From Streptococcus chenjunshii (GTDB lineage: Bacteria > Bacillota > Bacilli > Lactobacillales > Streptococcaceae): 64,000 nt of DNA. The stretch lies in contig NZ_CP031733.1 in assembly GCF_003086355.1 (NCBI RefSeq), positions 930,001 to 994,000 on the forward strand. Direction: 5' to 3'. Below the pieces are notes generated by a model. It made no database searches, was not told the DNA's origin, and saw nothing but the letters and a program-made list of their open reading frames with translations. This document shows positions 25,787-35,284 of the stretch, in pieces (within the stretch, counting starts at the first letter, position 1; the number at the start of each line of letters is the position of its first letter). The translations under genes and the position numbers were made by a program.

Positions 25787-27700
25787 ATGATTATTTTACA
25801 AGGAAATAGGCTAGAGCGCTCATTTTCCGGTGAGGTGCTCTTTGATAATATTAATATTCGTATTGCAGAACGTGACCGTCTTGCTCTGGTTGGCCGCAAC
25901 GGTGCTGGTAAAACAACGCTGCTCAAGATGCTGGTCGGGGAGGAAGAACCGACCAGCGGTGACATCAGCCGCAAGCGTGATTTATCCGTCTCTTATCTGG
26001 CCCAGGACAGCCGTTTCGAATCGGAGAAAACGATTTTTGAGGAAATGCTGCAGGTTTTTGCTGATTTACGGGAAACGGAACAGCGGCTGCGTATCATGGA
26101 AGCTGAAATGGAAGACTTAGCCGGCAGTGAACTAGAGAAGCTGATGGCTGACTATGATCAGTTAGCAGAAGCGTTCCGTTCTCGGGGCGGCTTTACCTAT
26201 GAGGCAGATATTAAAACGGTTCTTAACGGCTTCAAGTTCGATGCATCGATGTGGGAAATGAAGATTTCTGAATTATCCGGCGGTCAGAATACACGGCTGG
26301 CCTTGGCAAAAATGCTTCTGGAAAAACCGGAGCTTTTAGTTTTGGACGAGCCGACCAATCATCTGGATATCGAAACAATTGCCTGGCTGGAAAATTATCT
26401 GACCAGCTATCCGGGGGCTTTGCTTATCGTTAGTCACGACCGCTACTTTTTGGATAAGGTGGCAGCTGAAACACTGGATTTGACACGGCATTCGCTGGAT
26501 CGTTACGCTGGAAATTATTCCGCTTTTATGGATTTGAAGGCAGAAAAGCTGGCTGCGGAAAACAAACGTTATGAGAAGCAGGCCAAAACGATTGCCAAGC
26601 TAGAAGATTTTGTCCAGCGCAATATTGTCCGGGCTTCCACGAGTAAGCGCGCTCAGGCCCGCCGTAAACAGTTGGAAAAAATGGAACGTTTGGAAAAACC
26701 GCAGACGGGCCAGAAGTCAGCTCATATGACCTTTCAGGCGGGTAAGCCCTCCGGGAATGTTGTTTTAACGGTAAGAGATGCGGCTATCGGTTATGATGGC
26801 AGGATTTTATCCCAGCCGCTCAGTCTGGAAGTCAGTAAGTTTGATGCTATTGCTGTTGTAGGACCAAATGGTATTGGGAAGTCCACCTTTATCAAATCTA
26901 TAGCAGGCGAGATTCCTTTTCTAAAGGGCGGAGCCCGTTACGGAGCTAATGTTTCTGCAGGGTATTATGACCAGAATCAGGCGCATTTAACAAAGACAAA
27001 TACAGTTCTTGAAGAGCTCTGGCAGGCCTTTCCGGCCAGTCCCGAACTGGAAATCAGAAACCGGCTGGGGGCCTTTCTTTTCTCCGGTGATGATGTCAAA
27101 AAGTCAGTAGCCATGCTTTCAGGAGGAGAGCGCGCCCGCTTGCTTTTAGCCAAACTGTCTATGGAGAATAATAATTTTCTCCTTCTGGATGAACCTACTA
27201 ACCATTTGGATATTGACAGCAAAGAGGTTTTGGAAAATGCCCTTATTGATTTTGACGGGACTTTAATCTTTGTCAGTCATGACCGCTACTTTATCAACCG
27301 TGTAGCAACTAAAGTTTTGGAGATTTCTGCAGCAGGGTCCTGTCTTTACTTGGGAGATTATGATTATTATCTCAGTAAAAAAGCAGAATTAGAGGTTCAG
27401 AAAGATACGGATGCAGCCTCTGACAGCAGCACGGAAGTATCCGCCTCTCTGGACTATCAGCAGCAAAAAGCCAGTCAAAAAGAGCAGCGCAGGCTAAAAA
27501 GGCAAATCAACGATATTGAACAGAAACTAGAAGAGCTGGCAGCAGCTCAACAGGAAATCCATGCACAGATGCTGTTAACAAACGAAGCAGAAGAATTAGT
27601 CCACCTGCAAGAACGATTGGAAGAAATGGCCAGCGAAGAAGAACAAACCATGGAAGAATGGGCAATTCTAAGCGAGCAGGCAGAAAGAGGGCTGAAATGA
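25787..27700 (+). CDS. ABC-F family ATPase (YdiF-like)
   Basis: 637 residues with two ABC domains and no membrane segments. Walker A motifs are GRNGAGKTT and GPNGIGKST; signatures LSGGQNTRLALAK and LSGGERARLLLAK; both Walker B motifs end in LDEPTNHLD. The P-site tRNA interaction linker lies between the domains (about 240-300), and a basic/acidic coiled-coil tail spans about 540-637. ABC-F proteins bind the ribosomal E site and relieve stalling; some give antibiotic resistance. The N-terminus and coiled-coil tail are closest to B. subtilis YdiF as I recall it; a resistance role is not indicated. Confidence 0.88.
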   Translation: MIILQGNRLERSFSGEVLFDNINIRIAERDRLALVGRNGAGKTTLLKMLVGEEEPTSGDISRKRDLSVSYLAQDSRFESEKTIFEEMLQVFADLRETEQRLRIMEAEMEDLAGSELEKLMADYDQLAEAFRSRGGFTYEADIKTVLNGFKFDASMWEMKISELSGGQNTRLALAKMLLEKPELLVLDEPTNHLDIETIAWLENYLTSYPGALLIVSHDRYFLDKVAAETLDLTRHSLDRYAGNYSAFMDLKAEKLAAENKRYEKQAKTIAKLEDFVQRNIVRASTSKRAQARRKQLEKMERLEKPQTGQKSAHMTFQAGKPSGNVVLTVRDAAIGYDGRILSQPLSLEVSKFDAIAVVGPNGIGKSTFIKSIAGEIPFLKGGARYGANVSAGYYDQNQAHLTKTNTVLEELWQAFPASPELEIRNRLGAFLFSGDDVKKSVAMLSGGERARLLLAKLSMENNNFLLLDEPTNHLDIDSKEVLENALIDFDGTLIFVSHDRYFINRVATKVLEISAAGSCLYLGDYDYYLSKKAELEVQKDTDAASDSSTEVSASLDYQQQKASQKEQRRLKRQINDIEQKLEELAAAQQEIHAQMLLTNEAEELVHLQERLEEMASEEEQTMEEWAILSEQAERGLK

Positions 27701-27863
27701 GCGGTAAAGCCAAAAATAGTTAAGGCTGTACTTAACCCCATCTCCTGCAGCTGGCTACGAGATGCCTGCTCTTACTTGGGAGCAGAGAGTCTGCTTTACT
27801 CGCTGAAAAAGTGGGATTTCAAAAAGGGCTGTCATTTTTTACAGCTGAACAGTGATGTATAAC

Positions 27864-29271
27864 GGCTCATTGTCAACTGTAGTGGGTGACTTATAGCTAA
27901 GTACGAGAGGAGACAAAGTTCGTCTCCTCTTTTGCTATGTTCAAAGCGATAAGGATGCGAGTTTTAAAATTGTCAAAGTTCCGAAAACCAAAGGCATTAC
28001 GCTTGATGTCCTTGATGAGTTTGTAGCCTCAAGTTTGGCGTTAGAATAGGGCATCTGTATGGCGTTTGTAACGTATTTTTTATAGCGAACAAGTGTGGCA
28101 AGAGTGGTTCTAAAGGTTTGATTAAGGTGTGGGAAAGCTTCTGTTATCAGGTCAAAGAAACAGTTAGCGTTTTTCTCTTGCAAGTGGAAAAGCAGGAGCT
28201 GATAAAGGTCATAGTAGCCCTGTAATTGAGGGACAAGCTGGAAGATTTTGGTCAAGCATTCTTTTGGTGTCAGGGTCTCCCTAAAAGTTCTTGAGTAAAA
28301 ACGGTTCAAAGAACGTTTTCGGCTGTCTTTCAAGACCAGTTTCCAGTAGTATTTGAGGGCACGATATTCCAGAGATTTCTTGTCAAACTGTTTCATGAGT
28401 TGAATGCGAGTGTGATTAAGAGCTCGGCTAATATGCTGTACGATGTGAAATCTATCAAGAACGATTTGAGCATTAGGAAATAGAGTTTTGATAAGAGGAA
28501 TATAGCTGCCAGACATATCAACGGTAACGCTTTTAACGCTGTTTCTAGCCTTTTTAGAGTACTTAAAGAAATGATTGCGAATGGTTGTTTGTGTCCGATT
28601 ATCCAGGATCGTGATGATTTTCTTGGTTTCACAATCTTGAGCAATGAAGGCTAGTTTACCCTTTTGATAAGAAAATTCATCGATGGAGAGGAGCTCAGGC
28701 AGATGATAAAAGTCTTCTTTGAAGGTGAATTGCTTGAGCTTACGATGGACAGTTGACGTTGAAACAGCCAAGTTCTGAGCGATGTGTGTCAGAGCATCAC
28801 GTTTGATCAAGCCTTGTGTGATCTTTTGTCTAACAGGTTCAGCGATTTGGCAGTTTTTCCGAACCAAGTTAGTCTCAGCGACTGTAACTCTGCGACAGCT
28901 TTTGCACTGGAAACGACGCTTTTTGAGTTTGATAAGACTAGGAAATCCAGCAATTTCAAGGTATGGAATCTTTGACGGCCTTTGGAAGTCGTATTTTATC
29001 TGCTTTCCCCCACAAGTTGGACAAGATTTAGGCTCATAATCAAGCCTAGCCCAGACCTCAATGTGTGTTTGACACTTAAAAACTTTATTCAGAGTAATGT
29101 TTTTATCTTTAATTCCAATCAATTCTGTAGTATGATAGAGTTGTTCCATATGAATCTTTCTAATGAGTTGTTTCAACGCTTTTCATTATAAGTCATATGG
29201 GACTTTTTGTCTGCATTAAAAAGCCCTATAATCTTCGCAGTGGATTTACCCACTACAGAAATTATAGAGCC
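27864..29271 (-). mobile_element. ISL3-family insertion sequence with perfect target duplication
   Basis: 1.41 kb. Left end GGCTCATTGTCAACTGTAG and right end (reversed) GGCTCTATAATTTCTGTAG are imperfect inverted repeats that continue into GTGGG. Direct repeats TGTATAAC flank it at 27856-27863 and 29272-29279, the 8-bp duplication normal for ISL3. Size and ends fit IS1167/IS1193-type streptococcal elements. The undecayed duplication suggests fairly recent insertion, between the ABC-F gene and the pyruvate dehydrogenase operon. Confidence 0.92.
27897..29149 (-). pseudogene. ISL3-family transposase with a C-terminal frameshift
   Basis: The transposase opens with MEQLYHTTELIGIKD at ATG 29149 (a TTG start at 29176 is possible). 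It has the zinc-finger CPTCGG...CKSC (about 35-85), an HTH segment (ITHIAQNLAVSTSTVHRKLK) and the DDE domain with LLSIDEFSY, VTVDMSGSY and the C-terminal NAKLEATN. After NAKLEATN the frame shifts: the alternate frame reads LIKDIKRNAFGFRNFDNF and ends at 27897, as intact relatives do, whereas the used frame stops at 27941. Probably a small deletion in the repeated ACAAAC sequence. The final helix is lost, so activity is doubtful. Confidence 0.82.
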
Positions 29272-29458
29272 TGTATAACAGACTGCCGGCAGTGGCCGCT
29301 GTATGTGCTGTTAGCTAGAGATAATGGAAGGGAAGGTATCTTTCCTTCTTTTTTTGAGACTGAACAGCTGAAGAATATGTGCAAAAAAGTTTGTGAAAAA
29401 AATATTTTATATAAAAGGAAAATACTGTTATAAGGCAGTTAGAAAGCGGTTCAATTAG

Positions 29459-29487
29459 TTGCACTTTGTGAAAAATTATCCTAGAAT
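29459..29487 (+). promoter_or_regulatory. Promoter for pyruvate dehydrogenase operon
   Basis: TTGCAC, 17-nt spacer, TAGAAT. It lies 190 nt beyond the ISL3 right end, so the insertion cut off any regulatory DNA further upstream but left the core promoter whole. Confidence 0.7.
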
Positions 29488-29518
29488 GAAAGAGTAAAAA
29501 AGATTTTTGGAGGACAAT

Positions 29519-30487
29519 ATGGTAACTCTGTCAAAAGAACAGCATCTGGAGATGTATTTAAAAATGGAGCGCATCCGTGAATTTGATATGCGTATCAATA
29601 AATTAGTAAGGCGTGGCTTTGTTCAGGGGATGACCCATTTTTCAGTGGGTGAAGAGGCAGCCAATGTTGGAGCTGTTGCTCATTTGAGCTATGATGACAT
29701 TATTTTTTCCAATCACCGCGGACACGGTCAGTCCATCGCTAAAGATATGGATTTAAATGGGATGATGGCAGAACTGGCCGGCAAAGCGACAGGAGTTTCC
29801 AAGGGACGCGGGGGCTCTATGCACCTAGCAGACTTTGCCAAAGGGAATTACGGAACCAATGGGATTGTTGGCGGAGGCTATGCCATGGCTGTCGGTGCAG
29901 CGCTAACTCAGCAATATAAAGGAACCGATAATATTGTCGTCGCTTTTTCCGGTGACGGGGCAACAAACGAGGGCTCTTTTCACGAATCAGTCAATATGGC
30001 AGCAGTATGGAAGCTTCCAGTCATCTTTTTCATTATCAATAACCGTTACGGTATCTCTATGGATATCACCAAAGCTACCAATACACCTCATCTTTATACA
30101 AGGGCTGAAGCTTACGGTATCCCTGGATTCTACTGTGAAGACGGCAATGATGTTATTGCTGTCTATGAAACGATGGGCAAAGCTGTTGATTATGTTCGGA
30201 GCGGCAAAGGGCCGGCAATTGTTGAGGTTGAGTCCTACCGTTGGTTTGGACATTCTACAGCGGATGCAGGTAAATACCGTACTAAAGAAGAAGTCGATAC
30301 ATGGAAAGCTAAAGATCCAATCCTTAAATACCGTGATTATTTAACCTCTGAAAACATAGCCGATGCTAAAGAATTAGATGCTATCCGTGAGCAAGTTGTC
30401 AAAGAAATTGATGATGCTTATGAATTTGCGCAAAACAGTCCGGATCCCGACTTATCGGTAGCCTTTGAGGATGTCTGGGTCGATTAA
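29519..30487 (+). CDS. pdhA: Pyruvate dehydrogenase E1 component, alpha subunit
   Basis: 322 residues. It decarboxylates pyruvate with TPP and passes the acetyl group to lipoyl-E2, as an alpha2beta2 heterotetramer with the next gene. The TPP motif GDGATNEGSFHES...NN is at about 145-180, and the phosphorylation-type loop holds SMDITKATNTPH. ATG 29519 follows GGAGGA; a TTG 12 nt earlier is part of the ribosome-binding site. Acetoin dehydrogenase (acoA) is a close relative; gene order and lplA neighbour favour PDH. Confidence 0.92.
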   Translation: MVTLSKEQHLEMYLKMERIREFDMRINKLVRRGFVQGMTHFSVGEEAANVGAVAHLSYDDIIFSNHRGHGQSIAKDMDLNGMMAELAGKATGVSKGRGGSMHLADFAKGNYGTNGIVGGGYAMAVGAALTQQYKGTDNIVVAFSGDGATNEGSFHESVNMAAVWKLPVIFFIINNRYGISMDITKATNTPHLYTRAEAYGIPGFYCEDGNDVIAVYETMGKAVDYVRSGKGPAIVEVESYRWFGHSTADAGKYRTKEEVDTWKAKDPILKYRDYLTSENIADAKELDAIREQVVKEIDDAYEFAQNSPDPDLSVAFEDVWVD

Positions 30488-30639
30488 AGAGTGCTTCAGC
30501 TATCTTGTTAAAGGTGCTAATAATAGCCGATACCATTCTGGCTCAGGCACTAGAGACCATTTCCCTCTTTGGCGAAATAAGCAGAATAACCCTACATAAA
30601 TCACTATTTTAAAATCATTTATTTCGGAGAAAATCAACT

Positions 30640-31638
30640 ATGACAGAAACAAAACTAATGGCCTTGCGTGAGGCAGTCAATCTTGCAATGAGCGAGGAAA
30701 TGCGGAAAGACGACAGTATTTATTTAATGGGAGAAGACGTCGGTGTTTACGGAGGTGACTTCGGAACATCTGTCGGCATGCTGGCTGAATTTGGTGAAAA
30801 ACGCGTGAAGGATACGCCGATTTCGGAAGCAGCTATTGCAGGCAGTGCCATCGGGTCAGCCATTACCGGTCTGCGTCCGATTGTGGATGTGACTTTTATG
30901 GATTTCATTACAATAGCACTTGATGCCATTGTCAATAATGGTGCCAAGAATAACTATATGTTTGGCGGCGGTTTGAAAACACCGGTGACCTTCCGTGTTG
31001 CATCCGGATCCGGAATCGGGTCGGCAGCTCAGCACTCCCAGTCATTAGAGGCTTGGCTGACTCATATTCCGGGCATTAAGGTGGTCGCTCCGGGGAATGC
31101 AAATGATGCCAAAGGGCTGCTGAAGTCGGCTATCCAAGACAATAATATTGTAATTTTCATGGAGCCTAAAGCACTCTACGGGAAGAAGGAAGAGGTTAAC
31201 CAAGATCCCGATTTTTACATCCCTTTGGGGAAAGGTGAAGTTAAACGGGAAGGGAGCGATTTAACCATCGTTTCCTACGGCCGAATGCTGGAGCGGGTCC
31301 TTCAGGCGGCTGAAGAGGCTGCCGCTCAAGGGATTGACGTAGAAGTTATCGATCCGCGGACACTGATTCCGCTTGATAAAGAGCTGATTATCAGCTCTGT
31401 TAAGAAAACCGGCAAACTTATGCTAGTCAATGATGCTTACAAAACCGGCGGGTTTATCGGCGAAATAGCCGCAATGGTAACTGAAAGCGATGCCTTCGAT
31501 TATCTTGATTATCCCATTGTCCGCTTGGCCAGCGAAGATGTACCGGTTCCTTATGCCCGCGTACTTGAACAGGGAATCTTACCTGATGTAGCTAAAATTA
31601 AAGCGGCCATTGAAAAAATGATTCGCAAAGGAAATTAA
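30640..31638 (+). CDS. pdhB: Pyruvate dehydrogenase E1 component, beta subunit
   Basis: 332 residues, transketolase pyrimidine-binding domain then C-terminal domain. The TPP-activating glutamate is in GEDVGVYGG, the family signature in DTPISEAAIAGSAIG, and QHSQSLEAW lies at the active site. It pairs with PdhA. A 152-nt gap before it carries no gene. Confidence 0.93.
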   Translation: MTETKLMALREAVNLAMSEEMRKDDSIYLMGEDVGVYGGDFGTSVGMLAEFGEKRVKDTPISEAAIAGSAIGSAITGLRPIVDVTFMDFITIALDAIVNNGAKNNYMFGGGLKTPVTFRVASGSGIGSAAQHSQSLEAWLTHIPGIKVVAPGNANDAKGLLKSAIQDNNIVIFMEPKALYGKKEEVNQDPDFYIPLGKGEVKREGSDLTIVSYGRMLERVLQAAEEAAAQGIDVEVIDPRTLIPLDKELIISSVKKTGKLMLVNDAYKTGGFIGEIAAMVTESDAFDYLDYPIVRLASEDVPVPYARVLEQGILPDVAKIKAAIEKMIRKGN

Positions 31639-31703
31639 AGAGAGAAAAATGCTGCAGTCCGGCTCACCCAGCGCCGGACTGCAGGCTGAAAGAAAGGAAA
31701 GTT

Positions 31704-33086
31704 ATGGCTGTTGAAATTATTATGCCAAAACTTGGCGTTGACATGCAGGAAGGCGAGATCATCGAATGGAAAAAGCAGGAAGGTGACAGCGTTAATGAGG
31801 GAGACATCCTTCTGGAAATCATGTCCGATAAAACGAATATGGAATTGGAAGCTGAGGACTCAGGCGTGCTTCTTAAAATTATCAAAGAAGCAGGAGAAGT
31901 TGTTCCTGTTACAGAAGTCATCGGCTATATCGGCGCTGAAGGTGAAACAGTAGCAGCACCGTCAGAAACGGCTGCCAAAACGCCCGATAAAGCTGAGACA
32001 CAGCCGGCAGCACTCTCCGGCAGCACTCCATCTCCTAAAGGAGAACCGGCTGATTCACAGGAGACAGGTAAACTTCGCGCCACCCCGGCTGCGCGCAAAT
32101 TAGCAGCAGAAGCAGGTATTGAACTCAGCCGTGTTTCGGGTACCGGCGCACAAGGGCGTATCCATAAAGAGGACGTTGAAAAAGTTAGAGACAGTCAGCC
32201 CAAAGCGACACCATTAGCGCGCCGTATTGCAGCAGATAAAGGTATTGACCTTGCTGCTGTCAGCGGGACAGGTGTCAATGGCAAAATTGTCAAAGATGAT
32301 ATTTTAGCTGTGCTTGCTGCCGGTCAAAAAGAAGCGGCCGTTCCAGAACAGCCTCTTGAAGCGAAAGAGCCAGTATTGCCGGAAGGTGTCGACATTATCA
32401 AGATGTCAGCTATGCGCAAAGCGATTTCCAGAGGAATGACACAATCCTATTTTACCGCTCCTACTTTTACGCTTAATTATGATATTGACATGACTAATCT
32501 GATAGCTCTTCGCAAACAGGTGCTGGAGCCTATTATGAACAAAACAGGCTTAAAAGTAACCTTTACTGATTTAATCGGGTTGGCAGTAGCCAGAACGTTA
32601 ATGAAAGAAGAGCACCGCTATCTCAATGCCTCTCTGATCAATGATGCGACTGAAATCGAGCTGCATCGCTTTGTTAATATCGGTATCGCCGTCGGCCTTG
32701 ATGACGGATTAGTGGTACCGGTCGTACATAATGCAGATAAGATGAGTTTGTCTGAATTTGTTACAGCTTCCAAAGACGTGATTAAAAAAGCTCAGACCGG
32801 CAAACTGAAAGCAGCTGAAATGTCAGGGCCAACCTTCTCTATTACGAATTTAGGCATGTTTGGCACTAAAAGTTTCAATCCGATTATTAACCAGCCGAAT
32901 TCAGCAATTCTCGGTGTATCAGCAACGGTACAGACACCGGTTGCAGTTGATGGAGAAGTTCTTATTCGTCCGATTATGGGACTGTCTCTCACTATCGATC
33001 ACCGTTTGGTTGACGGAATGAACGGTGCGAAATTTATGGTCGACCTTAAACAGTTGCTGGAAAATCCGCTGGAATTACTGATTTAA
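31704..33086 (+). CDS. pdhC: Dihydrolipoamide acetyltransferase (PDH E2) with two subunit-binding domains
   Basis: 460 residues. One N-terminal lipoyl domain (1-78; lipoyl lysine in MSDKTNMELE), an Ala/Pro-rich linker, then two E3/E1-binding domains in tandem: TPAARKLAAEAGIELSRVSG (about 131-165) and TPLARRIAADKGIDLAAVSG (about 172-206), and the acetyltransferase core (about 230-460) with the catalytic DHRLVDG. It forms the core of the complex and moves the acetyl group to CoA. Most E2 proteins have one binding domain. ATG after AAGGAAAG. Confidence 0.93.
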   Translation: MAVEIIMPKLGVDMQEGEIIEWKKQEGDSVNEGDILLEIMSDKTNMELEAEDSGVLLKIIKEAGEVVPVTEVIGYIGAEGETVAAPSETAAKTPDKAETQPAALSGSTPSPKGEPADSQETGKLRATPAARKLAAEAGIELSRVSGTGAQGRIHKEDVEKVRDSQPKATPLARRIAADKGIDLAAVSGTGVNGKIVKDDILAVLAAGQKEAAVPEQPLEAKEPVLPEGVDIIKMSAMRKAISRGMTQSYFTAPTFTLNYDIDMTNLIALRKQVLEPIMNKTGLKVTFTDLIGLAVARTLMKEEHRYLNASLINDATEIELHRFVNIGIAVGLDDGLVVPVVHNADKMSLSEFVTASKDVIKKAQTGKLKAAEMSGPTFSITNLGMFGTKSFNPIINQPNSAILGVSATVQTPVAVDGEVLIRPIMGLSLTIDHRLVDGMNGAKFMVDLKQLLENPLELLI

Positions 33087-33231
33087 TTGATCTTACGACT
33101 TACTTAGAAAAAAGAAAAGAAAGGAAAGGAAAGCCGAAGCCATCCAAACAGCAGTCAGTCGTCCGTCCTTATATGAATAAAGAGGGGACTGTGTATTGCT
33201 ATAGCTTGCGGCTATCTTTAGGAACTTAATT

Positions 33232-34986
33232 ATGGCTGTTGAAATTATTATGCCCAAACTCGGTGTTGACATGCAGGAGGGCGAGATTATTGAATGGAAA
33301 AAGCAGGAAGGCGACAGCGTTAACGAAGGCGACATCCTTCTGGAAATCATGTCCGACAAAACGAATATGGAGCTGGAAGCTGAAGAGTCCGGCATTCTGC
33401 TGAAGATTACCCGCGCTGCTGGAGAAGTCGTTCCTGTCACAGAAGTTATCGGCTATATCGGTGCCGAAGGTGAAGTCATAAATGATAAAGAAGAAGCACC
33501 GAAAGCAGACGCGGAACAGGCATCAGCTGATTTACAGGCAGCCGGTTTGGAAGTACCGAGTTCTGCTGCAGCTGGCGCTGCAGCAGAACGGCCCGCGCTT
33601 GCTGATGATGAGTATGATATTATCGTTGTTGGCGGCGGTCCGGCCGGATACTACGCAGCCATTCGCGGCGCGCAGCTGGGAGGCAAAATTGCGATTATCG
33701 AAAAATCAGAATATGGCGGTACCTGTCTGAATGTCGGCTGTATTCCAACAAAAACTTACCTTAAAAATGCAGAAATTCTCGATGGTCTGAAAGAAGCAGC
33801 AGGCCGCGGAATCAACCTGGCCTCAACTAATTATTCCATCGATATGGATAAGACAGTTGATTTTAAAAATTCAGTTGTCAAAAAGTTAACAGGCGGAGTC
33901 GCCAGCTTGCTGAAAGCCAATAAAGTAACAATGTTTAACGGTCTTGGCCAAGTCAACCCCGATAAGACAGTCTCCATCGGCAGTACCACGATTAAGGGGC
34001 GCAGCATCATTTTAGCAACTGGCTCCAAAGTATCGCGCATCAACATTCCGGGTATCGATTCACGGCTTGTTTTAACATCCGATGACATTCTGGATTTAAA
34101 AGAAATACCAAAATCACTTGCTGTTATGGGCGGCGGAGTTGTTGGTATCGAACTCGGTCTGGTTTGGGCTTCTTACGGAGTTGATGTAACAGTAATTGAG
34201 ATGGCTGACCGCATCATTCCGGCTATGGATAAAGAAGTATCATTGGAGCTGCAAAAGATTTTGGCTAAGAAAGGCATGAAGATTAAAACTTCAGTCGGGG
34301 TTTCTGAAATTATCGAAGCTGATAATCAGCTGACGCTGAAATTAAACGATGGCTCAGAAGTGGTTGCTGAAAAAGCCTTGCTGTCAATCGGCCGTGTTCC
34401 GCAAATGAACGGACTTGAAAAACTTGAACTTGAGATGGAAGGCAACCGCATTAAGGTTAACGACTATCAGGAGACCTCAGTCCCAGGTATCTACGCGCCT
34501 GGAGATGTCAACGGCCGCAAAATGCTGGCTCATGCTGCTTACAGAATGGGCGAAGTTGCTGCTGAAAATGCTCTTTCCGGCAATGTCCGTAAAGCTAATC
34601 TTAAGTATACGCCTGCGGCTGTTTATACCCATCCGGAAGTCGCTATGGTGGGAATCACCGAAGAACAGGCGCGCGAGCAGTATGGCAGTGTCTTAGTCGG
34701 ACGTTCCAGCTTTACCGGCAACGGCCGCGCAATTGCGTCAGGTGAAGCAGAAGGCTTCGTAAAAGTCATTGCAGACTCTAAGTACCACGAAATTTTAGGT
34801 ATCCATATTATTGGTCCGTCAGCTGCTGAGCTGGCTAACGAAGCTTCAACAATTATGGAAGCTGAACTGACAGTCGATGATGTAGCGCAGTCTATTCATG
34901 GCCATCCAACCTTTTCGGAAAATATGTATGAGGCAATTATGGATGTGTTAGGTGAAGCTATCCACAATCCGCCGAAACGCCGTTAA
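33232..34986 (+). CDS. pdhD: Dihydrolipoamide dehydrogenase (PDH E3) with N-terminal lipoyl domain
   Basis: 584 residues. A full lipoyl domain (1-80) is joined by an Ala/Glu linker to the flavoprotein. The first FAD motif is IIVVGGGPAGYYAA, the redox disulphide GGTCLNVGCIPTK, the NAD motif AVMGGGVVGIELG, and the His-Glu dyad GHPTFSE near the C-terminus. It reoxidises dihydrolipoamide with NAD+. The lipoyl domain is the same as that of the E2 for its first 50 residues. There is a 145-nt gap before it. Confidence 0.94.
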   Translation: MAVEIIMPKLGVDMQEGEIIEWKKQEGDSVNEGDILLEIMSDKTNMELEAEESGILLKITRAAGEVVPVTEVIGYIGAEGEVINDKEEAPKADAEQASADLQAAGLEVPSSAAAGAAAERPALADDEYDIIVVGGGPAGYYAAIRGAQLGGKIAIIEKSEYGGTCLNVGCIPTKTYLKNAEILDGLKEAAGRGINLASTNYSIDMDKTVDFKNSVVKKLTGGVASLLKANKVTMFNGLGQVNPDKTVSIGSTTIKGRSIILATGSKVSRINIPGIDSRLVLTSDDILDLKEIPKSLAVMGGGVVGIELGLVWASYGVDVTVIEMADRIIPAMDKEVSLELQKILAKKGMKIKTSVGVSEIIEADNQLTLKLNDGSEVVAEKALLSIGRVPQMNGLEKLELEMEGNRIKVNDYQETSVPGIYAPGDVNGRKMLAHAAYRMGEVAAENALSGNVRKANLKYTPAAVYTHPEVAMVGITEEQAREQYGSVLVGRSSFTGNGRAIASGEAEGFVKVIADSKYHEILGIHIIGPSAAELANEASTIMEAELTVDDVAQSIHGHPTFSENMYEAIMDVLGEAIHNPPKRR

Positions 34987-35004
34987 AAATGACAAAAGTA
35001 AGGA

Positions 35005-35053
35005 GAAGAGAGGGAGCCTGCCTATACGGTTTCCCTCCACTCTTCGATTTTTA
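35005..35053 (+). terminator. Terminator of the PDH operon
   Basis: GAAGAG...CTCTTC outer stem with GGGAG/CTCCC-like inner pairing and a short T tract. The rest of the 298-nt gap before lplA (34987-35284) holds no gene. Confidence 0.6.
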
Positions 35054-35284
35054 GGTTCGGCCTGGCCTCCTCCACTGGGTAAGGTCGGTCTCCGCTCTGT
35101 GCAGTCGGTCAGGATAGCCGCTATATGATTTACGGAGCCCCTAAGCAGTCACTGTTTAGGGCAGACGCCTGAAAACGAAGATACATCCAGACTGGAATGA
35201 CCAGCCAGTACGCAAAAATGTATTCTTATAAAGTGAACTAAGCTGGAACAGGTCTGTTCCAGACTCAGACTTTTTGGAGAGAAA

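Noticed and set aside
29440..29458. A cre-like box GAAAGCGGTTCA upstream of the pdhA promoter.
   Set aside because: At least two mismatches at conserved positions; too weak to list as a site.
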